Below are positions 33,134-44,218 of a stretch of DNA of 64,000 nt, one piece after another (positions within the stretch are counted from its first letter, which is position 1; the number at the start of each line of letters is the position of its first letter). The position numbers and the translations under genes were made by a program. Source of the DNA: Ghiorsea sp. Its GTDB lineage: Bacteria > Pseudomonadota > Zetaproteobacteria > Mariprofundales > Mariprofundaceae. The notes beneath the pieces were generated by a model. It ran no database searches and was not told the DNA's origin. It saw nothing but the letters and a program-made list of their open reading frames with translations. The stretch lies in contig JALWRX010000123.1 of NCBI GenBank assembly GCA_027080505.1, positions 40,705 through 104,704 on the forward strand, in the 5' to 3' direction.

Positions 33134-36100
33134 GAGCTGACTCCTTTGCTTGTTTGGTTTTTTGCTCTGCTTCGCGCTCAGCAAGCGCACGTTTGTAGTC
33201 CACAGGAATAACTTTAACAAACTTTTCTAATGAAGCGTCCCAATTGTCTAAGATTTCTTTACCGCGTGCAGAGTTGGTATAATGCACATGGCGTACGATA
33301 AGTTGATGTAAAATCTTCTCATCATTTTGGCTTAAGCTATGGCGAATATCTACTTTGCCGTGGGTTTCCAAGTCGCCACCCAAATGGTAGTTGTTTTCTA
33401 AAGCTGTATCTTCAGACAATACAGGCTCAAGGCTAACTTGTGCCATATTACAGCGTTGTTCAAATTCACCTGATGCATCAAACACATATGCCATACCACC
33501 AGACATACCTGCAGCAAAGTTGCGACCTGTTTCACCAAGAATAACAACCGTACCACCTGTCATGTACTCGCAACCGTGGTCGCCTACGCCTTCAACAACG
33601 GCAACAGCGCCCGAGTTGCGCACAGCAAAACGTTCACCAGCAATACCATTAAAATAAGCTTCACCATCTACAGCACCAAACAATACCGTATTACCTACAA
33701 TACTGTTTTCTTCCGCTTTGATAGGTGTTTCTTCAGGTGGGCGAATGGTAATACGACCTCCTGATAAACCTTTACCGACGTAATCATTACCAATACCGAC
33801 AAGATTAATGAATACACCACGTGCAAGCCAAGCACCCAGCGATTGACCAGCAGTACCTTTAGCATTGATAACAATCGTATCTTCTGGCAAACCAGCATGA
33901 CCATATTTCTTGGCAACCTTGCCTGAAAGCATGGTGCCAAAGCTACGGTCAACATTGCAAATATCAGTATTGATTACTACTGGTGTTTTGTTTTCCAAAG
34001 CAGGTTGTGCTTCAGCAATAAGTTTGTTATCAATTAAAGTATTTAAGCCATGGTCTTGGCTTTGGCTATGTGATTTATTGTCCGAAGATTCCACTTGGTG
34101 GAAAATAGGTGATAAATCAATGCCTTCTGATTTCCAATGACGCACGGCATCATCCGTATCCAACATGTCCACACGACCAACCATTTCATCAAAGGTTTTA
34201 AAGCCTAATTCAGCCATGATTTCACGGGTTTCTTCAGCTACATACATGAAATAGTTGACCACATCTTCAGGTTTACCAACAAACTTTTTGCGAAGCTCAG
34301 CGTCTTGTGTTGCCACACCAACAGGGCAGGTGTTTAAGTGACACTTACGCATCATGACACAGCCTTCGGCAATCAATGCAATGGTACCAAATGCAACTTC
34401 ATCAGCACCCAATAATGCGGCAATGGCAACATCACGTCCTGTGCGCATTTGACCATCAGCTTGCAAACGTGTGCGGCTACGCAAGCGATTCAACAATAAT
34501 GTTTGTTGGGTTTCAGCTAGTCCGACTTCCCATGCAGAACCTGCGTATTTAATGGATGTCATAGGTGATGCGCCCGTGCCACCATCGTGACCTGCAATCA
34601 CCACATGGTCGGCATGTGCTTTAACCACACCAGCAGCCACTGTGCCCACACCAATTTCAGATACCAATTTCACGGAAATATCAGCATTGGTATTGGTGTT
34701 TTTAAGATCGAAAATCAATTGTGCTAAATCTTCAATGGAATAAATATCATGGTGGGGTGGTGGGGAAATCAAACCCACACCTGGTGTAGAGTGGCGTACT
34801 TTACCAATACGATTATCCACTTTATGTCCAGGCAACTGCCCACCTTCACCTGGTTTTGCGCCTTGTGCCATTTTAATTTGAATTTGGTCTGCATTCGCCA
34901 AATATTCAGCAGTCACACCAAAACGACCTGATGCCACTTGCTTAATCGCAGAGCGCATGGAATCGCCATTGGCTAATGGTGTAAAACGCTCTACCTCTTC
35001 ACCACCTTCGCCCGTGTTGGACTTGCCACCCAAACGGTTCATAGCAATGGCTAATGTGCTGTGCGCTTCATGTGAAATCGAACCAAAGGACATCGCACCT
35101 GTGGCAAAACGTTTGACGATATTGGTTGCAGGTTCAACTTCACTTAAAGGAATACTGTTGCCTTTTTTGAATTTAAACAAGCTGCGTAAGGTGATTAAAC
35201 GACCTTTTTGGTTGTTAATAATATCGGCAAACTCTTTGTATAAGTCATAGTTGTTGGTGCGGATAGCATGCTGTAGTTTGGCAATGGTTTCAGGCGTAAG
35301 TGCATGTTGTTCACCGCGTACACGCCATTCGTATTCACCGCCTACATCAAGCATCTTCTTATGAATCATAGAGTTGCCATAGGCAAGTTGATGACGCATC
35401 ACAGCTTCTTTTGCAATTTCATCAAGACCAACGCCTTCAATTTGGGTGGCTGTGCCTTTGAAATATTTATCGACAAACTCTGAAGATAAACCAAAGGCTT
35501 CAAAGATTTGTGCACCACAATACGATTGGTATGTAGAAATACCCATTTTGGACATCACTTTGTACAAACCTTTGCCCACAGCTTTGATAAAGCGCGGCTC
35601 AATATCTGAGACAGCAATATCACTAGGCAAGTGCCCACGGCTATGCATATCAATCAATGTTTCAAATGCTAAATACGGGTTAACAGCTTCTGCACCAAAA
35701 CCAGCAAGCGTTGCAAAATGTTGCACTTCACGAGCAGAACCTGTTTCAACCACAAGTCCTGTTTCCACACGTAAACCTTTGGCAATCAAGTGTTGGTGTA
35801 CAGCTGATGTGGCTAATAATGCAGGGATAGGGATATGTTGTTCATCCATATCACGGTCACTCAAGATGATGATATTGAATTTATCCAATACAGCGCGTTC
35901 AGCTTGTTTACATAAACTTTCAATGGCAACACCCATGCCCGCAGCACCAGAGTCTGCTGGGTAACACATAGATAAAGTCAATGAGCGGAACTTACCTTGG
36001 GTGGCTTCATGAATATTGCGAACTTTTTCCAAGTCTTGATTGGTCAAAATTGGTTGATGCACTTCCAAACGTAGGGTTGGCTCTTCATCATCCAAGCCAA

Positions 36101-37763
36101 GCAAATTGGGGTTGGGGCCAATGAAAGATGTTAAGCTCATCACCATTTCTTCACGAATAGGGTCAATGGGTGGGTTGGTGACTTGGGCAAACAATTGACG
36201 GAAATAATTATACAATGGTTTAGCGCGATTGGATAACACTGCATGTGGCGTGTCATTACCCATGGAGCCAGTGGCTTCCATACCAGTGATTGCCATCGGT
36301 GCCATCAAAAACTTGAGGTTTTCTTTAGTGTAACCAAATGCTTGTTGTTTATTTAATAAGTCATTATGTTGAGGCTGTTTGACTTCAACATCTACATCCA
36401 AATCTTCAATTTGAATTTGGGTTTCAGCCAATATTTTTTTGTAGTCACGTTCAAGTGCTAGGGCATCTTTGATGTCGGAATCATCAATAATGCAGCCTTC
36501 TTCCAAGTCAATCAGGAACATTTTACCTGGTTGCAAACGCCATTTTTTGATGATTTTTTCTTCTGGGATATCCAAAACACCCATTTCAGATGCCATCACC
36601 ACCAAATCATCATCGGTAATCAAGTAACGTGCAGGACGTAGTCCATTTCTGTCCAATGTTGCGCCGATTTGAATACCATCGGTAAATGCAACAGCAGCAG
36701 GGCCATCCCATGGCTCCATCAATGCTGCATGATGCTCATAAAATGCTTTGCGTTTTTCATCCATCAAGTTATTGCCAGACCATGCTTCAGGAATAAGTAG
36801 CATGGCAGCGTGGGTGAGCGAGTAACCACCCATGACCAATAATTCTAATGCATTGTCAAAACACGCAGTATCCGATTGGTTTTCAGGAATTAAAGGCCAT
36901 ACTTTATCCAAATCATCACCCAAATATTTGGATTTCATGGAATGACGGCGTGCATTCATCCAGTTGATATTACCGCGAACTGTATTGATTTCACCATTGT
37001 GAGCGACCATGCGGAAAGGATGCGCCAATTCCCAAGATGGGAATGTGTTGGTGGAGAAACGTTGATGCACCAATGCGAGTGCTGATTTCATGCGGGCATC
37101 GGATAAGTCGGTAAAATATGCACCGACTTGATGTGATAAGAACATACCTTTATATACAATCGTGCGCGAAGATAATGAGTTTACATAAAACTTGGCTTTG
37201 TCATCAAAAGCTTTATCAGCAATTTGGTTTTCAAAGATTTTACGAATAACAAATAATTTGCGCTCAAATGCTTGCTGATCAGCGCAGTTACTACCCTTTC
37301 CTACAAAGATTTGACGTGTAACAGGCTCACATGCTAATACACTTTCTGGTAAATCAGCACGTACAGCATCTACGGGTACATCACGCCAGCCAAGTACAGT
37401 TTGACCCTCTGCTGCGATAGTATCTTCAATGATTTTTTCGCAAGCAGCACGATGCGCATCATCTTGCGGCAAGAAAATCATACCTACGCCATATTCACCT
37501 GCAGCAGGTAATGTAATATCAGAGTCTGGTGCAACGGCTTGGAAAAAATCATCAGGGATTTGAATCAAAATACCTGCGCCATCACCTTCTCTAGGGTCTG
37601 CGCCTGCTGCACCGCGATGGGTTAAACGGAGCAAGATTTCTAAGCCTTTTTCAACAATATTATGACTTTTTTGGTTTTTAATGTGGGCAACAAAACCAAC
37701 ACCGCATGCGTCATGCTCGTGTTGTGCGTTGTATAATCCTTGCTTTTTCGGCATTTGCGTCAT
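33126..37763 (-). CDS. gltB: Glutamate synthase large subunit
   Basis: Alpha subunit, 1545 residues, converting glutamine plus 2-oxoglutarate to two glutamates. With ATG 37763 (GGAG six bases upstream) a 19-residue propeptide is removed to expose the catalytic Cys of '[11 protein letters not shown]'. The class II amidotransferase domain comes first ('[13 protein letters not shown]'). Then come the central domain, the FMN synthase domain ('[17 protein letters not shown]' and '[14 protein letters not shown]'), the [3Fe-4S] ligands '[13 protein letters not shown]', and the C-terminal beta-helix with repeating glycines. The track adds 23 unlikely residues. Divergent from a marR gene across 211 bases. 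First gene of gltBD. Confidence 0.97.
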   Translation of the reverse strand: MTQMPKKQGLYNAQHEHDACGVGFVAHIKNQKSHNIVEKGLEILLRLTHRGAAGADPREGDGAGILIQIPDDFFQAVAPDSDITLPAAGEYGVGMIFLPQDDAHRAACEKIIEDTIAAEGQTVLGWRDVPVDAVRADLPESVLACEPVTRQIFVGKGSNCADQQAFERKLFVIRKIFENQIADKAFDDKAKFYVNSLSSRTIVYKGMFLSHQVGAYFTDLSDARMKSALALVHQRFSTNTFPSWELAHPFRMVAHNGEINTVRGNINWMNARRHSMKSKYLGDDLDKVWPLIPENQSDTACFDNALELLVMGGYSLTHAAMLLIPEAWSGNNLMDEKRKAFYEHHAALMEPWDGPAAVAFTDGIQIGATLDRNGLRPARYLITDDDLVVMASEMGVLDIPEEKIIKKWRLQPGKMFLIDLEEGCIIDDSDIKDALALERDYKKILAETQIQIEDLDVDVEVKQPQHNDLLNKQQAFGYTKENLKFLMAPMAITGMEATGSMGNDTPHAVLSNRAKPLYNYFRQLFAQVTNPPIDPIREEMVMSLTSFIGPNPNLLGLDDEEPTLRLEVHQPILTNQDLEKVRNIHEATQGKFRSLTLSMCYPADSGAAGMGVAIESLCKQAERAVLDKFNIIILSDRDMDEQHIPIPALLATSAVHQHLIAKGLRVETGLVVETGSAREVQHFATLAGFGAEAVNPYLAFETLIDMHSRGHLPSDIAVSDIEPRFIKAVGKGLYKVMSKMGISTYQSYCGAQIFEAFGLSSEFVDKYFKGTATQIEGVGLDEIAKEAVMRHQLAYGNSMIHKKMLDVGGEYEWRVRGEQHALTPETIAKLQHAIRTNNYDLYKEFADIINNQKGRLITLRSLFKFKKGNSIPLSEVEPATNIVKRFATGAMSFGSISHEAHSTLAIAMNRLGGKSNTGEGGEEVERFTPLANGDSMRSAIKQVASGRFGVTAEYLANADQIQIKMAQGAKPGEGGQLPGHKVDNRIGKVRHSTPGVGLISPPPHHDIYSIEDLAQLIFDLKNTNTNADISVKLVSEIGVGTVAAGVVKAHADHVVIAGHDGGTGASPMTSIKYAGSAWEVGLAETQQTLLLNRLRSRTRLQADGQMRTGRDVAIAALLGADEVAFGTIALIAEGCVMMRKCHLNTCPVGVATQDAELRKKFVGKPEDVVNYFMYVAEETREIMAELGFKTFDEMVGRVDMLDTDDAVRHWKSEGIDLSPIFHQVESSDNKSHSQSQDHGLNTLIDNKLIAEAQPALENKTPVVINTDICNVDRSFGTMLSGKVAKKYGHAGLPEDTIVINAKGTAGQSLGAWLARGVFINLVGIGNDYVGKGLSGGRITIRPPEETPIKAEENSIVGNTVLFGAVDGEAYFNGIAGERFAVRNSGAVAVVEGVGDHGCEYMTGGTVVILGETGRNFAAGMSGGMAYVFDASGEFEQRCNMAQVSLEPVLSEDTALENNYHLGGDLETHGKVDIRHSLSQNDEKILHQLIVRHVHYTNSARGKEILDNWDASLEKFVKVIPVDYKRALAEREAEQKTKQAKESAHG

Positions 37764-37908
37764 CAGCGGCTCCAATAAGAAAAATGTTTCACTTTTTACA
37801 TCAATTTTTGAAAGGGGGCGCATCATAATCAATTTCTATGCTTTTGTCATGGATGAACAGATGTTAAAATAATAAAGGAGTGGATTGCTAAAAGTAGGTG
37901 GCAAAACT

Positions 37909-37941
37909 GTTGCATGATAAGATAGTTGCATATTGAAACTA
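37909..37941 (+). promoter_or_regulatory. Possible operator upstream of marR
   Basis: GTTGCAT occurs twice, 16 bases apart (37909-37915 and 37925-37931). TAGTT (37923-37927) pairs with AACTA (37937-37941) as an inverted repeat. It lies 34-66 bases before the marR ATG, where an autoregulator could bind. Inference from position and symmetry. Confidence 0.35.
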
Positions 37942-37974
37942 AATGATTTAAGGTTCGACCTTGAGGAGAGTATT

Positions 37975-38427
37975 ATGGATGGACTAAAAGATTTTAAGTT
38001 AGAGCAAGTTTTGGGATTTTATATTAATCGGGTGTCATATTTGATGACTGAAGAAATTGAAAAGCGTTTTGCGAAAGCTGGTTTAAATATCGCTGCTCAA
38101 GATTTTGCAATTCTAGTGCGCTTAATGAATGAAGGAATGGTTACGCAAGCAAGAATTATTGAATTAATGATGCGTGACAAAACAACCATTACACGGCGCA
38201 TTGATGGGTTGGTAAAGAAAGGTTTGGTCGCCAGAGTGGTGAATCCAGATGATAGAAGGTGCATGAATATAAAATTGACGGATGAAGGATATGCGATGCT
38301 AGAAACAGCGTTTCCTATGGCTTCAGGCTTCCAAAATGAGCTTGTTCAAGGTGTATCCGATGATGACAAGGCTGTCACCATTCAAGTACTGAAAAAGCTG
38401 GCAGCAACATTGATGGATTTAAGGTGA
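37975..38427 (+). CDS. MarR-family transcriptional regulator
   Basis: A 150-residue winged helix-turn-helix regulator. The recognition region is 'KTTITRRIDGLVKKGLVAR', followed by the wing 'NPDDRRCMNIKLTDEGYAML'; N- and C-terminal helices would dimerise. The inducer is unknown. ATG 37975 has GAGGAG upstream and replaces the track TTG at 37933. It precedes a small membrane protein, a LolA-like protein, an MMPL pump and an outer-membrane protein, so it probably controls this export operon and itself, as MarR proteins often do with pumps. Confidence 0.92.
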   Translation: MDGLKDFKLEQVLGFYINRVSYLMTEEIEKRFAKAGLNIAAQDFAILVRLMNEGMVTQARIIELMMRDKTTITRRIDGLVKKGLVARVVNPDDRRCMNIKLTDEGYAMLETAFPMASGFQNELVQGVSDDDKAVTIQVLKKLAATLMDLR

Positions 38428-38455
38428 TTTAAATGTGTTTTAAGGAGTAAAAGGT

Positions 38456-38872
38456 ATGAATGATAAGCATAAGAAAAGGTGCGGTGTGGTTAGAATTGTT
38501 ATTGGGTTTGTTGCAGTTGTATTCGGCTTGCTCACGATTAAGTCGGGCGGTGCGGTATTGTTTTGGAGTGAGGAGGCACGAATTGCCGCAGGTGATTATG
38601 TGCCATTTGTACTTTGGTTTAATTTTATCTCTGGCTTCTTCTATATCATTGCAGGCATTGCTTTCTGGATGGAAAAAACATGGTCCTTGTGGTTGGCTGC
38701 TGCCATCTTACTGGGGATTGTAGCAGTATTTTTAGCATTAGGGCTGAGTATTCTGATTGTTGAGATACCGTATGAGTCTCGCACAGTGGGTGCAATGGTT
38801 CTACGCACAGCAGTATGGTCTGTCATTCTATTTCTAGCATATAAAGTGTTTCATAAAAGGAGAGATGTATGA
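38456..38872 (+). CDS. Hypothetical four-helix membrane protein
   Basis: 138 residues with four hydrophobic segments ('VVRIVIGFVAVVFGLLTI', 'FVLWFNFISGFFYIIAGIAFW', 'LWLAAAILLGIVAVFLALG' and 'LRTAVWSVILFLAYK'). No family is recognised with confidence; the layout resembles small DUF membrane proteins. AAGGAG precedes the ATG. It overlaps the following gene by four bases, tying it to the MarR-controlled operon. Confidence 0.75.
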   Translation: MNDKHKKRCGVVRIVIGFVAVVFGLLTIKSGGAVLFWSEEARIAAGDYVPFVLWFNFISGFFYIIAGIAFWMEKTWSLWLAAAILLGIVAVFLALGLSILIVEIPYESRTVGAMVLRTAVWSVILFLAYKVFHKRRDV

Positions 38873-39678
38873 GTATGAAGAAGGTAATTTTATCGGCTTT
38901 GGCTGCGTTGACCATGGTGGTGTCGCCGCTCTATGCCAGTGAGCCAACAACAGGTTTGGAAGTGATGAAGCTGGTGGAAGCGCGCGATGATGGTGATGAT
39001 TTGATTCAAAAAATGACGCAACGGCTGATTGATAAGCGTGGCAATGTGCGTGAGCGCGAAATGATTTCGTTTCGTAAGGATTATGGTTTGGATAGTAAGT
39101 CGGTAACTTATTTTTTATCACCAGCCAATGTGCGTGATACAGCCATGCTGACTTGGGATTATGCTGATGAAGCTAAAGATGATGACCAATGGTTATATTT
39201 GCCCGCTTTGAAAAAAGTGCGTCGTATTTCTTCTTCTGACCGTGGCGATTATTTCATGGGCACGGATTTTACATTCGAAGATATTAAACAAACCCCCGAA
39301 CTTAGTGATTATAACTGGACATTGGTGGGTTCAGATACAGTGGATGGTGCGGATGTTTGGGTGGTGGATGCCGAGCCTAAAACAAGTGATTTGAAGAAAG
39401 ACTTGGGCTATTCCAAAGTGCGCTATTATGTGCGTAAAGATATTGATATGTACATCAAAGTCGATTTCTGGGATAGAAAAGGTAAAGAGTTAAAACACTT
39501 GGTATCCACAGATATTAAGCAGGTTGACGGTATTTGGACGGCCATGGGTGGTGTGATGAATAATGTTCAAACCCATCACAAAACAGAACTTACATTCTCT
39601 GGTCATCAATACAACACAGGTCTTTCTGACCGTATGTTCACAGAACGTATGATTAAACGTGGCTATCGCGGCAAATAA
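38869..39678 (+). CDS. LolA-like outer-membrane lipoprotein-sorting protein
   Basis: A periplasmic protein of 269 residues with a signal peptide ('VILSALAALTMVVSPLYA', cleavage about residue 24). Its half-barrel fold belongs to the 'outer membrane lipoprotein-sorting' group that travels with MMPL/RND pumps. Landmarks are 'DDQWLYLPALKKVRRISSSDRGDYFMGTDFTFED', of which the core is 'LYLPALKKVRRISSSD', and 'YYVRKDIDMYIKVDFWDRKG'. It is related to LolA but not the housekeeping copy. It likely carries a hydrophobic cargo from the pump across the periplasm. Four-base overlap with the gene before; the pump follows after 11 bases. Confidence 0.85.
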   Translation: MSMKKVILSALAALTMVVSPLYASEPTTGLEVMKLVEARDDGDDLIQKMTQRLIDKRGNVREREMISFRKDYGLDSKSVTYFLSPANVRDTAMLTWDYADEAKDDDQWLYLPALKKVRRISSSDRGDYFMGTDFTFEDIKQTPELSDYNWTLVGSDTVDGADVWVVDAEPKTSDLKKDLGYSKVRYYVRKDIDMYIKVDFWDRKGKELKHLVSTDIKQVDGIWTAMGGVMNNVQTHHKTELTFSGHQYNTGLSDRMFTERMIKRGYRGK

Positions 39679-39689
39679 GGGATAACATT

Positions 39690-41993
39690 ATGAATAAATT
39701 ATTTACTTGGATACTTGAACATCCGAAGTCTGTGCTGGTGATGTTGTTTGTACTTACGGCGGTATCGTTAAATGCCATGCGCTCTATCCATATTGAAACG
39801 GATGTGGATGCTATGCTACCCAAACACAGCGATGCATACATCAACAAACAAGTATTGGATGATACATTTGGCAGTAGTGACTTGGTGATTGTTGGCATAC
39901 TTAATGAAGAGAAGGGTATTTATAATGAGCATACCCTGAGCTTGGTGCAAGAGTTGACCGATTGGATGGGTGAGCAACCTTTATTGCGTACACTTTCATT
40001 GAATGATTTATTATCACTGGCCACGATTAAAGATATTCAAGGCTCGGCTTCTGGGTTGGATGTGCAGCCCTTTATGGATGGTGTCCCCAAAACCAAGGAA
40101 GAGATTGAGCATTTGAAACAACGCATGCGTGAGTTTGGTATTTATGAGGATGTGATTGTCTCTGCTGATGGCGTGGGCACGATTTTAGCTGTGCGTCCCC
40201 AGCCTAATGCGCGGGAAACTTATGCTGAAATTTATGACTTGGTAAAAAATAAAGTGGATGAACTTGAAGCACGCGGTGGCGGAGAAAAGTTTTTCATTTC
40301 GGGTCGTCCTGTGATTGAAGGTGTGTTTGGTGTGTATATGCCGCAAGAAATGAAACGTATGCAGCCTATTATTATTGCGCTGCTGATCTTGCTTTTATAT
40401 GTATCCTTCCGTTCACCTAGAGGCGTGGTTTTACCACTGCTGACTGTTTTAATTGCAGAAGTGTGGACAGTAGGAACCATGGCGGCTTTGGGCTATAATA
40501 TTTATACCATCACCACCATGCTGCCGATTTTGATTATGGCGATTGGTATTGCTGATGCTGTTCACTTTTTGAGCCGAGAGCGATTGTTGGCTCATTTTTC
40601 TAAATATTCACATAGAAAAGAGCGTATTATTGAAGTGATGCATGAGCTTTGGAAACCTATGGTGATGACTTCGGTGACCACGGCTGTGGGCTTTTTATCC
40701 ATGCTTACCTCTGATTTACCACCGATTCAAGAATTTGGTATGTTTGCAGCTTTGGGTGTGGCTTATGCTTTGGTGATCACCCTGCTGTTGTTTCCTGCTG
40801 CATTGATGCTGTTGCCTGAAAAAAATGGGCATGCCGATAAAAAGCCAATGTTTACCGATTATGTGGATTGGACAAGCAAAGTGATTATCGAATATCCAAA
40901 ACGTATTATGGTGATGTTTGCAATCTTGGTTGCGGTTTCATTGTATGGTTTATCCTTAATTAAGGTGGATGCATCTATGGTGGCGCAATTCAAACCGAAT
41001 GACCCTGTTCGCCATGCGGATACGGTGCTTAACCAACATTTCTCAGGCACAACCAGTTTGGATGTTATGATTGATACAGGCAAAGAAAACGGACTGCTTG
41101 AACCTGCATTTTTACAAAAGATTGTGGAACTGCAAACAGAAATTGAGAAAGACCCTGTGGTGGGTGATACATCATCCATTGCTGAATTTTTGATGGTGAT
41201 GAATAAGGCGCTGAATGAAGATAATCCTGATTATTATCGTGTACCTGATTCTTCTGATTTGGCAGCGCAATATCTATTGCTTTACTCATTCTCGGGTGCA
41301 CCCGATGATTTTGAAACCTTTATGACCAGCGACTATCGCAAAGCGCATGTGCGCATCAATATGAAAACGGACAGTACAGATGCGGTTGCAAGTTTGCTGA
41401 CCAAGCTAAGGAATAAAACAGATGTTTGGTTTCCTGCATCAGAAGGGTATAAGGTGGACTGGGCAGGTACAGGTTATACCTTGGATGCTTTAGCCAAGAT
41501 GATTATCGACGGGCAAATTACTTCACTAGCCTTATCCATATTTGCGATATTCTTATTGTGTTTGGTGATGTTCAAGCGCTTGCTGATTGCCGTGGTTGCT
41601 ATGATTCCAGTCACGCTGGCAGTCACTGTAAACTACGGAACCATGGGCAACTTGGGTATCCCATTAGACTTAGCAACAGCCCTTACAGGCTCTATGGCGC
41701 TGGGGATAGGTGTGGATTTTGCGATTCATTATTTGCACAGATACCATGAAGAAAGTGTGGCAAATCATTCGTATGAAGAAAGTGTGATTAATACCAACCA
41801 CAGCGTGGGGCATGCGATTCTATTCAATACCATTGTCGTGGTGGGTGGTTTCTTGGTGTTGCTATCTGCAAACTTGTACCCACAAATGAAACTGGGCGCA
41901 TTGATTGCTGCAACCATGATTATTTGTTATGCCGCAACGGTTTATTTATTCCCTGTATTGCTCGGTTTGGGTAAGGATAAAATTAAAGTATGA
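39690..41993 (+). CDS. RND superfamily (MMPL-type) exporter
   Basis: A 767-residue inner-membrane pump with twelve predicted helices: one at the N-terminus, a large periplasmic loop, five more, then the same pattern again. Conserved intramembrane Asp residues lie in 'MAIGIADAVHFLSRERL' and 'MALGIGVDFAIHYLHRY', as expected for proton relay. MMPL-type pumps move lipids or other hydrophobic molecules. The neighbours supply a periplasmic carrier and an outer-membrane barrel, suggesting a full trans-envelope lipid or hopanoid-like export route; the cargo is not readable. The stop overlaps the barrel gene by four bases (ATGA). Confidence 0.9.
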   Translation: MNKLFTWILEHPKSVLVMLFVLTAVSLNAMRSIHIETDVDAMLPKHSDAYINKQVLDDTFGSSDLVIVGILNEEKGIYNEHTLSLVQELTDWMGEQPLLRTLSLNDLLSLATIKDIQGSASGLDVQPFMDGVPKTKEEIEHLKQRMREFGIYEDVIVSADGVGTILAVRPQPNARETYAEIYDLVKNKVDELEARGGGEKFFISGRPVIEGVFGVYMPQEMKRMQPIIIALLILLLYVSFRSPRGVVLPLLTVLIAEVWTVGTMAALGYNIYTITTMLPILIMAIGIADAVHFLSRERLLAHFSKYSHRKERIIEVMHELWKPMVMTSVTTAVGFLSMLTSDLPPIQEFGMFAALGVAYALVITLLLFPAALMLLPEKNGHADKKPMFTDYVDWTSKVIIEYPKRIMVMFAILVAVSLYGLSLIKVDASMVAQFKPNDPVRHADTVLNQHFSGTTSLDVMIDTGKENGLLEPAFLQKIVELQTEIEKDPVVGDTSSIAEFLMVMNKALNEDNPDYYRVPDSSDLAAQYLLLYSFSGAPDDFETFMTSDYRKAHVRINMKTDSTDAVASLLTKLRNKTDVWFPASEGYKVDWAGTGYTLDALAKMIIDGQITSLALSIFAIFLLCLVMFKRLLIAVVAMIPVTLAVTVNYGTMGNLGIPLDLATALTGSMALGIGVDFAIHYLHRYHEESVANHSYEESVINTNHSVGHAILFNTIVVVGGFLVLLSANLYPQMKLGALIAATMIICYAATVYLFPVLLGLGKDKIKV

Positions 41994-43264
41994 GGTATGT
42001 AGCTATCTTGGCAATGGCGGGGGTGTTGTGTGCAAGCCATGCCTCAGCTGTGGAGTTAACAGTCCACGGTGCTGTGAAAAATGAAACGGCTTATTTTATT
42101 TCAGGCGAAAAGCGTCTGGATAAAATGCAAAACCGTTTGGACTTGAAACCAGAAGCTATTTTGAGTGACAGGTGGGAGTTTCGCAGTCGTTTCTTAACTT
42201 GGTATGATGCGGCGACGGACATTGAGTCTAGCAATACCACAGATTATACACCGGCTATTCAAGATTATTATCGCACTTATGCAGAGGTCAAAGAAGCATA
42301 CTTTTTGTATGCGGCAGATGATTATGATTTGCGCATTGGGCAGCAGCAAATTGTCTGGGGTAAAACCGATGGTTTGCGCCTTCTAGATATTGTAAACCCA
42401 TTGAATATGCAGGAATTTTTATTGGATGATTTTCTTGATTCGCGTATGGGTGTGGCGGCGATTCGTTTGAATTATTATGCGTATTTGGGTGATAGTGAAC
42501 ATGAATTTGAGTTTTTGTTTATTCCTGACGCCAAGACAGCCGAGTTTGCGCCGCGTGGTTCACGTTGGGCTTATAGAATGCCAACACCACCAGCTGGGGT
42601 AAACCTCAATGTGGTGCAAGGTAATGAACCAAGCTTTGGTTTCTCTGATGCTGAATACGGCTTGGCATGGCGCAGTAATTTGGATGGCTGGGATGTGTCC
42701 TTAAATCTTTTTGATGGCTGGAAAGATACACCTGCGATTCAGAAAAGTATGAGCCCAGGTTTGCTCACCTTAACCCCAGTTTATCAACGTATGACTACGG
42801 TGGGTGGTTCATTGTCCAATGCGTTTGGTGCGATGGTGCTGCGAGCTGAAACAGCAATCAATTTTAATGAAATCATCACCACATCTATTGCGCCTCAAAG
42901 CACAACCACGTGGAATGCTGCGGTTGGTTTAGATTATACAGCTAATAATTGGCGTTATAGCTCCCAACTTTTTATCCGTCATTTGCAAGATTGGGATAAC
43001 ACAGTGTTAGAAAAACAAGACTCAGGTTTTGTCAGTTTGATTGTATCCACTGATTATATGAATGATAAGTTAAAACCTGAAATGATTGTTTTGCTAAGTT
43101 GGTCGGATGGTAGCTCCATGATTCGCCCGAAAGTATCGTATGAGTTTAGTGATGCTGTGGTTGGGCGTTTGGGTCTAGACCTGTTTGCAGGCGATGCCAC
43201 CGACTTCTTTGGTCAGTTTGCAAACAACGATAGGGTTTATACGGAAATAGAATATACATTTTAA
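41990..43264 (+). CDS. DUF1302-like outer-membrane barrel protein
   Basis: 424 residues with a signal peptide (about 1-20, 'LAMAGVLCASHASA') and many amphipathic strands ending in Phe ('YTEIEYTF'). The motif 'LRIGQQQIVWGKTDGLRLLDIVNPLN' (core 'GQQQIVWGKTDG') is like that of DUF1302/RND-associated outer-membrane proteins. It is coupled to the MMPL gene and is likely the outer-membrane partner of that system. Last of the marR operon; the cytochrome gene follows after 60 bases with its own ribosome site. Confidence 0.8.
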   Translation: MRYVAILAMAGVLCASHASAVELTVHGAVKNETAYFISGEKRLDKMQNRLDLKPEAILSDRWEFRSRFLTWYDAATDIESSNTTDYTPAIQDYYRTYAEVKEAYFLYAADDYDLRIGQQQIVWGKTDGLRLLDIVNPLNMQEFLLDDFLDSRMGVAAIRLNYYAYLGDSEHEFEFLFIPDAKTAEFAPRGSRWAYRMPTPPAGVNLNVVQGNEPSFGFSDAEYGLAWRSNLDGWDVSLNLFDGWKDTPAIQKSMSPGLLTLTPVYQRMTTVGGSLSNAFGAMVLRAETAINFNEIITTSIAPQSTTTWNAAVGLDYTANNWRYSSQLFIRHLQDWDNTVLEKQDSGFVSLIVSTDYMNDKLKPEMIVLLSWSDGSSMIRPKVSYEFSDAVVGRLGLDLFAGDATDFFGQFANNDRVYTEIEYTF

Positions 43265-43324
43265 AGGCCTCTCTTAATGATTGCTTCATGGATGTATGTG
43301 AAATTACAAAAATAGGAGAAAGAT

Positions 43325-44197
43325 ATGAAAAAGATTTTGATGTTGGCTGTAGCAAGTGTTGCCATGGTTTCACAAGCGCAAGCGGCGGATAAGTCCTTCG
43401 CAGAAGGCAAAAAACTGTTCCAAGAAAATTGTTTGGTTTGCCATAATGCAGAGCTTGAGCCTGCGCAAGCGCCACCCATGTTTGTTGTGCAAATGAAATA
43501 TAAGATGGCAACCAAGGATAAGACTTCTTTTGTTCAGCGGGTTACTGCATTTGCAACACACCCTTCTAAAGATAAAGCAATACTAAAAGAGCCTGTGGAA
43601 GTATTGGGTTTGATGCCTGATATGGGTTTTGAAGAAGCGGATGTGCGCAAAATTGCAGCTTATATTCACGATGAGACATTTTCACCACCTTGCCATCACT
43701 GGAAGTCAGCCATGAAACGCTTTAAAGCCAAGGGTGATATGCAGCGCTATCAAAGCCATAAAAAGCGCTTTGATATGATGTGCTCAACCTCTGTAGATAA
43801 ACCCAAGGTAAAACATGCAGGTGCGCGCAATACAAGCATCACAGCCGAAGAAGGCTCGCTCAAAGCGATTATGCAACAGTTGGGTATGGATTATGCAGCC
43901 GTTGATGAAGCGATTTTGAAAGAAGATTTGGATACTGTGGCAGTTGCCGCACATGGCATTGCTTTTCATGATGAACCATCCCTAGGTACAAAAATGAAAC
44001 TGATGGGAAGCCTGCGCTCTGAGATGAAAGGTTTTAAGGCTAAAGATGAAAAAGTGCATCACCTTGCATTGGATATTGAAAAAGCTGCCAAAGCTAACGA
44101 TATGAAAACAGTGATTGCCAAACAATCACAAATGTTAAGCGCTTGCATGGCATGTCATACATCTTACCGCAGCCGAGTTATTGATATTCTAAAGTAA
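43325..44197 (+). CDS. Two-domain cytochrome c (class I plus cytochrome c'-like)
   Basis: A periplasmic protein of 290 residues with a signal peptide ending 'SQAQA|AD'. The first domain has a haem site 'CLVCH' (36-40) and a Met-containing 'LGLMPDMGF' (about 94-102) like class I cytochromes c. The second half, about 170-290, is helical and ends with 'CMACHTSYR' (274-282), the position used by cytochrome c' and c-556 four-helix bundles. Other Cys/His residues ('PPCHHW', 'DMMCS') lie between. AGGAGA precedes the ATG. An electron-transfer role is likely; the partner is unknown. Whether it is cotranscribed with the barrel gene is unclear. Confidence 0.85.
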   Translation: MKKILMLAVASVAMVSQAQAADKSFAEGKKLFQENCLVCHNAELEPAQAPPMFVVQMKYKMATKDKTSFVQRVTAFATHPSKDKAILKEPVEVLGLMPDMGFEEADVRKIAAYIHDETFSPPCHHWKSAMKRFKAKGDMQRYQSHKKRFDMMCSTSVDKPKVKHAGARNTSITAEEGSLKAIMQQLGMDYAAVDEAILKEDLDTVAVAAHGIAFHDEPSLGTKMKLMGSLRSEMKGFKAKDEKVHHLALDIEKAAKANDMKTVIAKQSQMLSACMACHTSYRSRVIDILK

Positions 44198-44218
44198 TGA
44201 GAATCTAATAATATCGTT

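Noticed and set aside
35446-35964. 172-residue plus-strand ORF opposite gltB
   Set aside because: Antisense shadow; no ribosome site and no family features.
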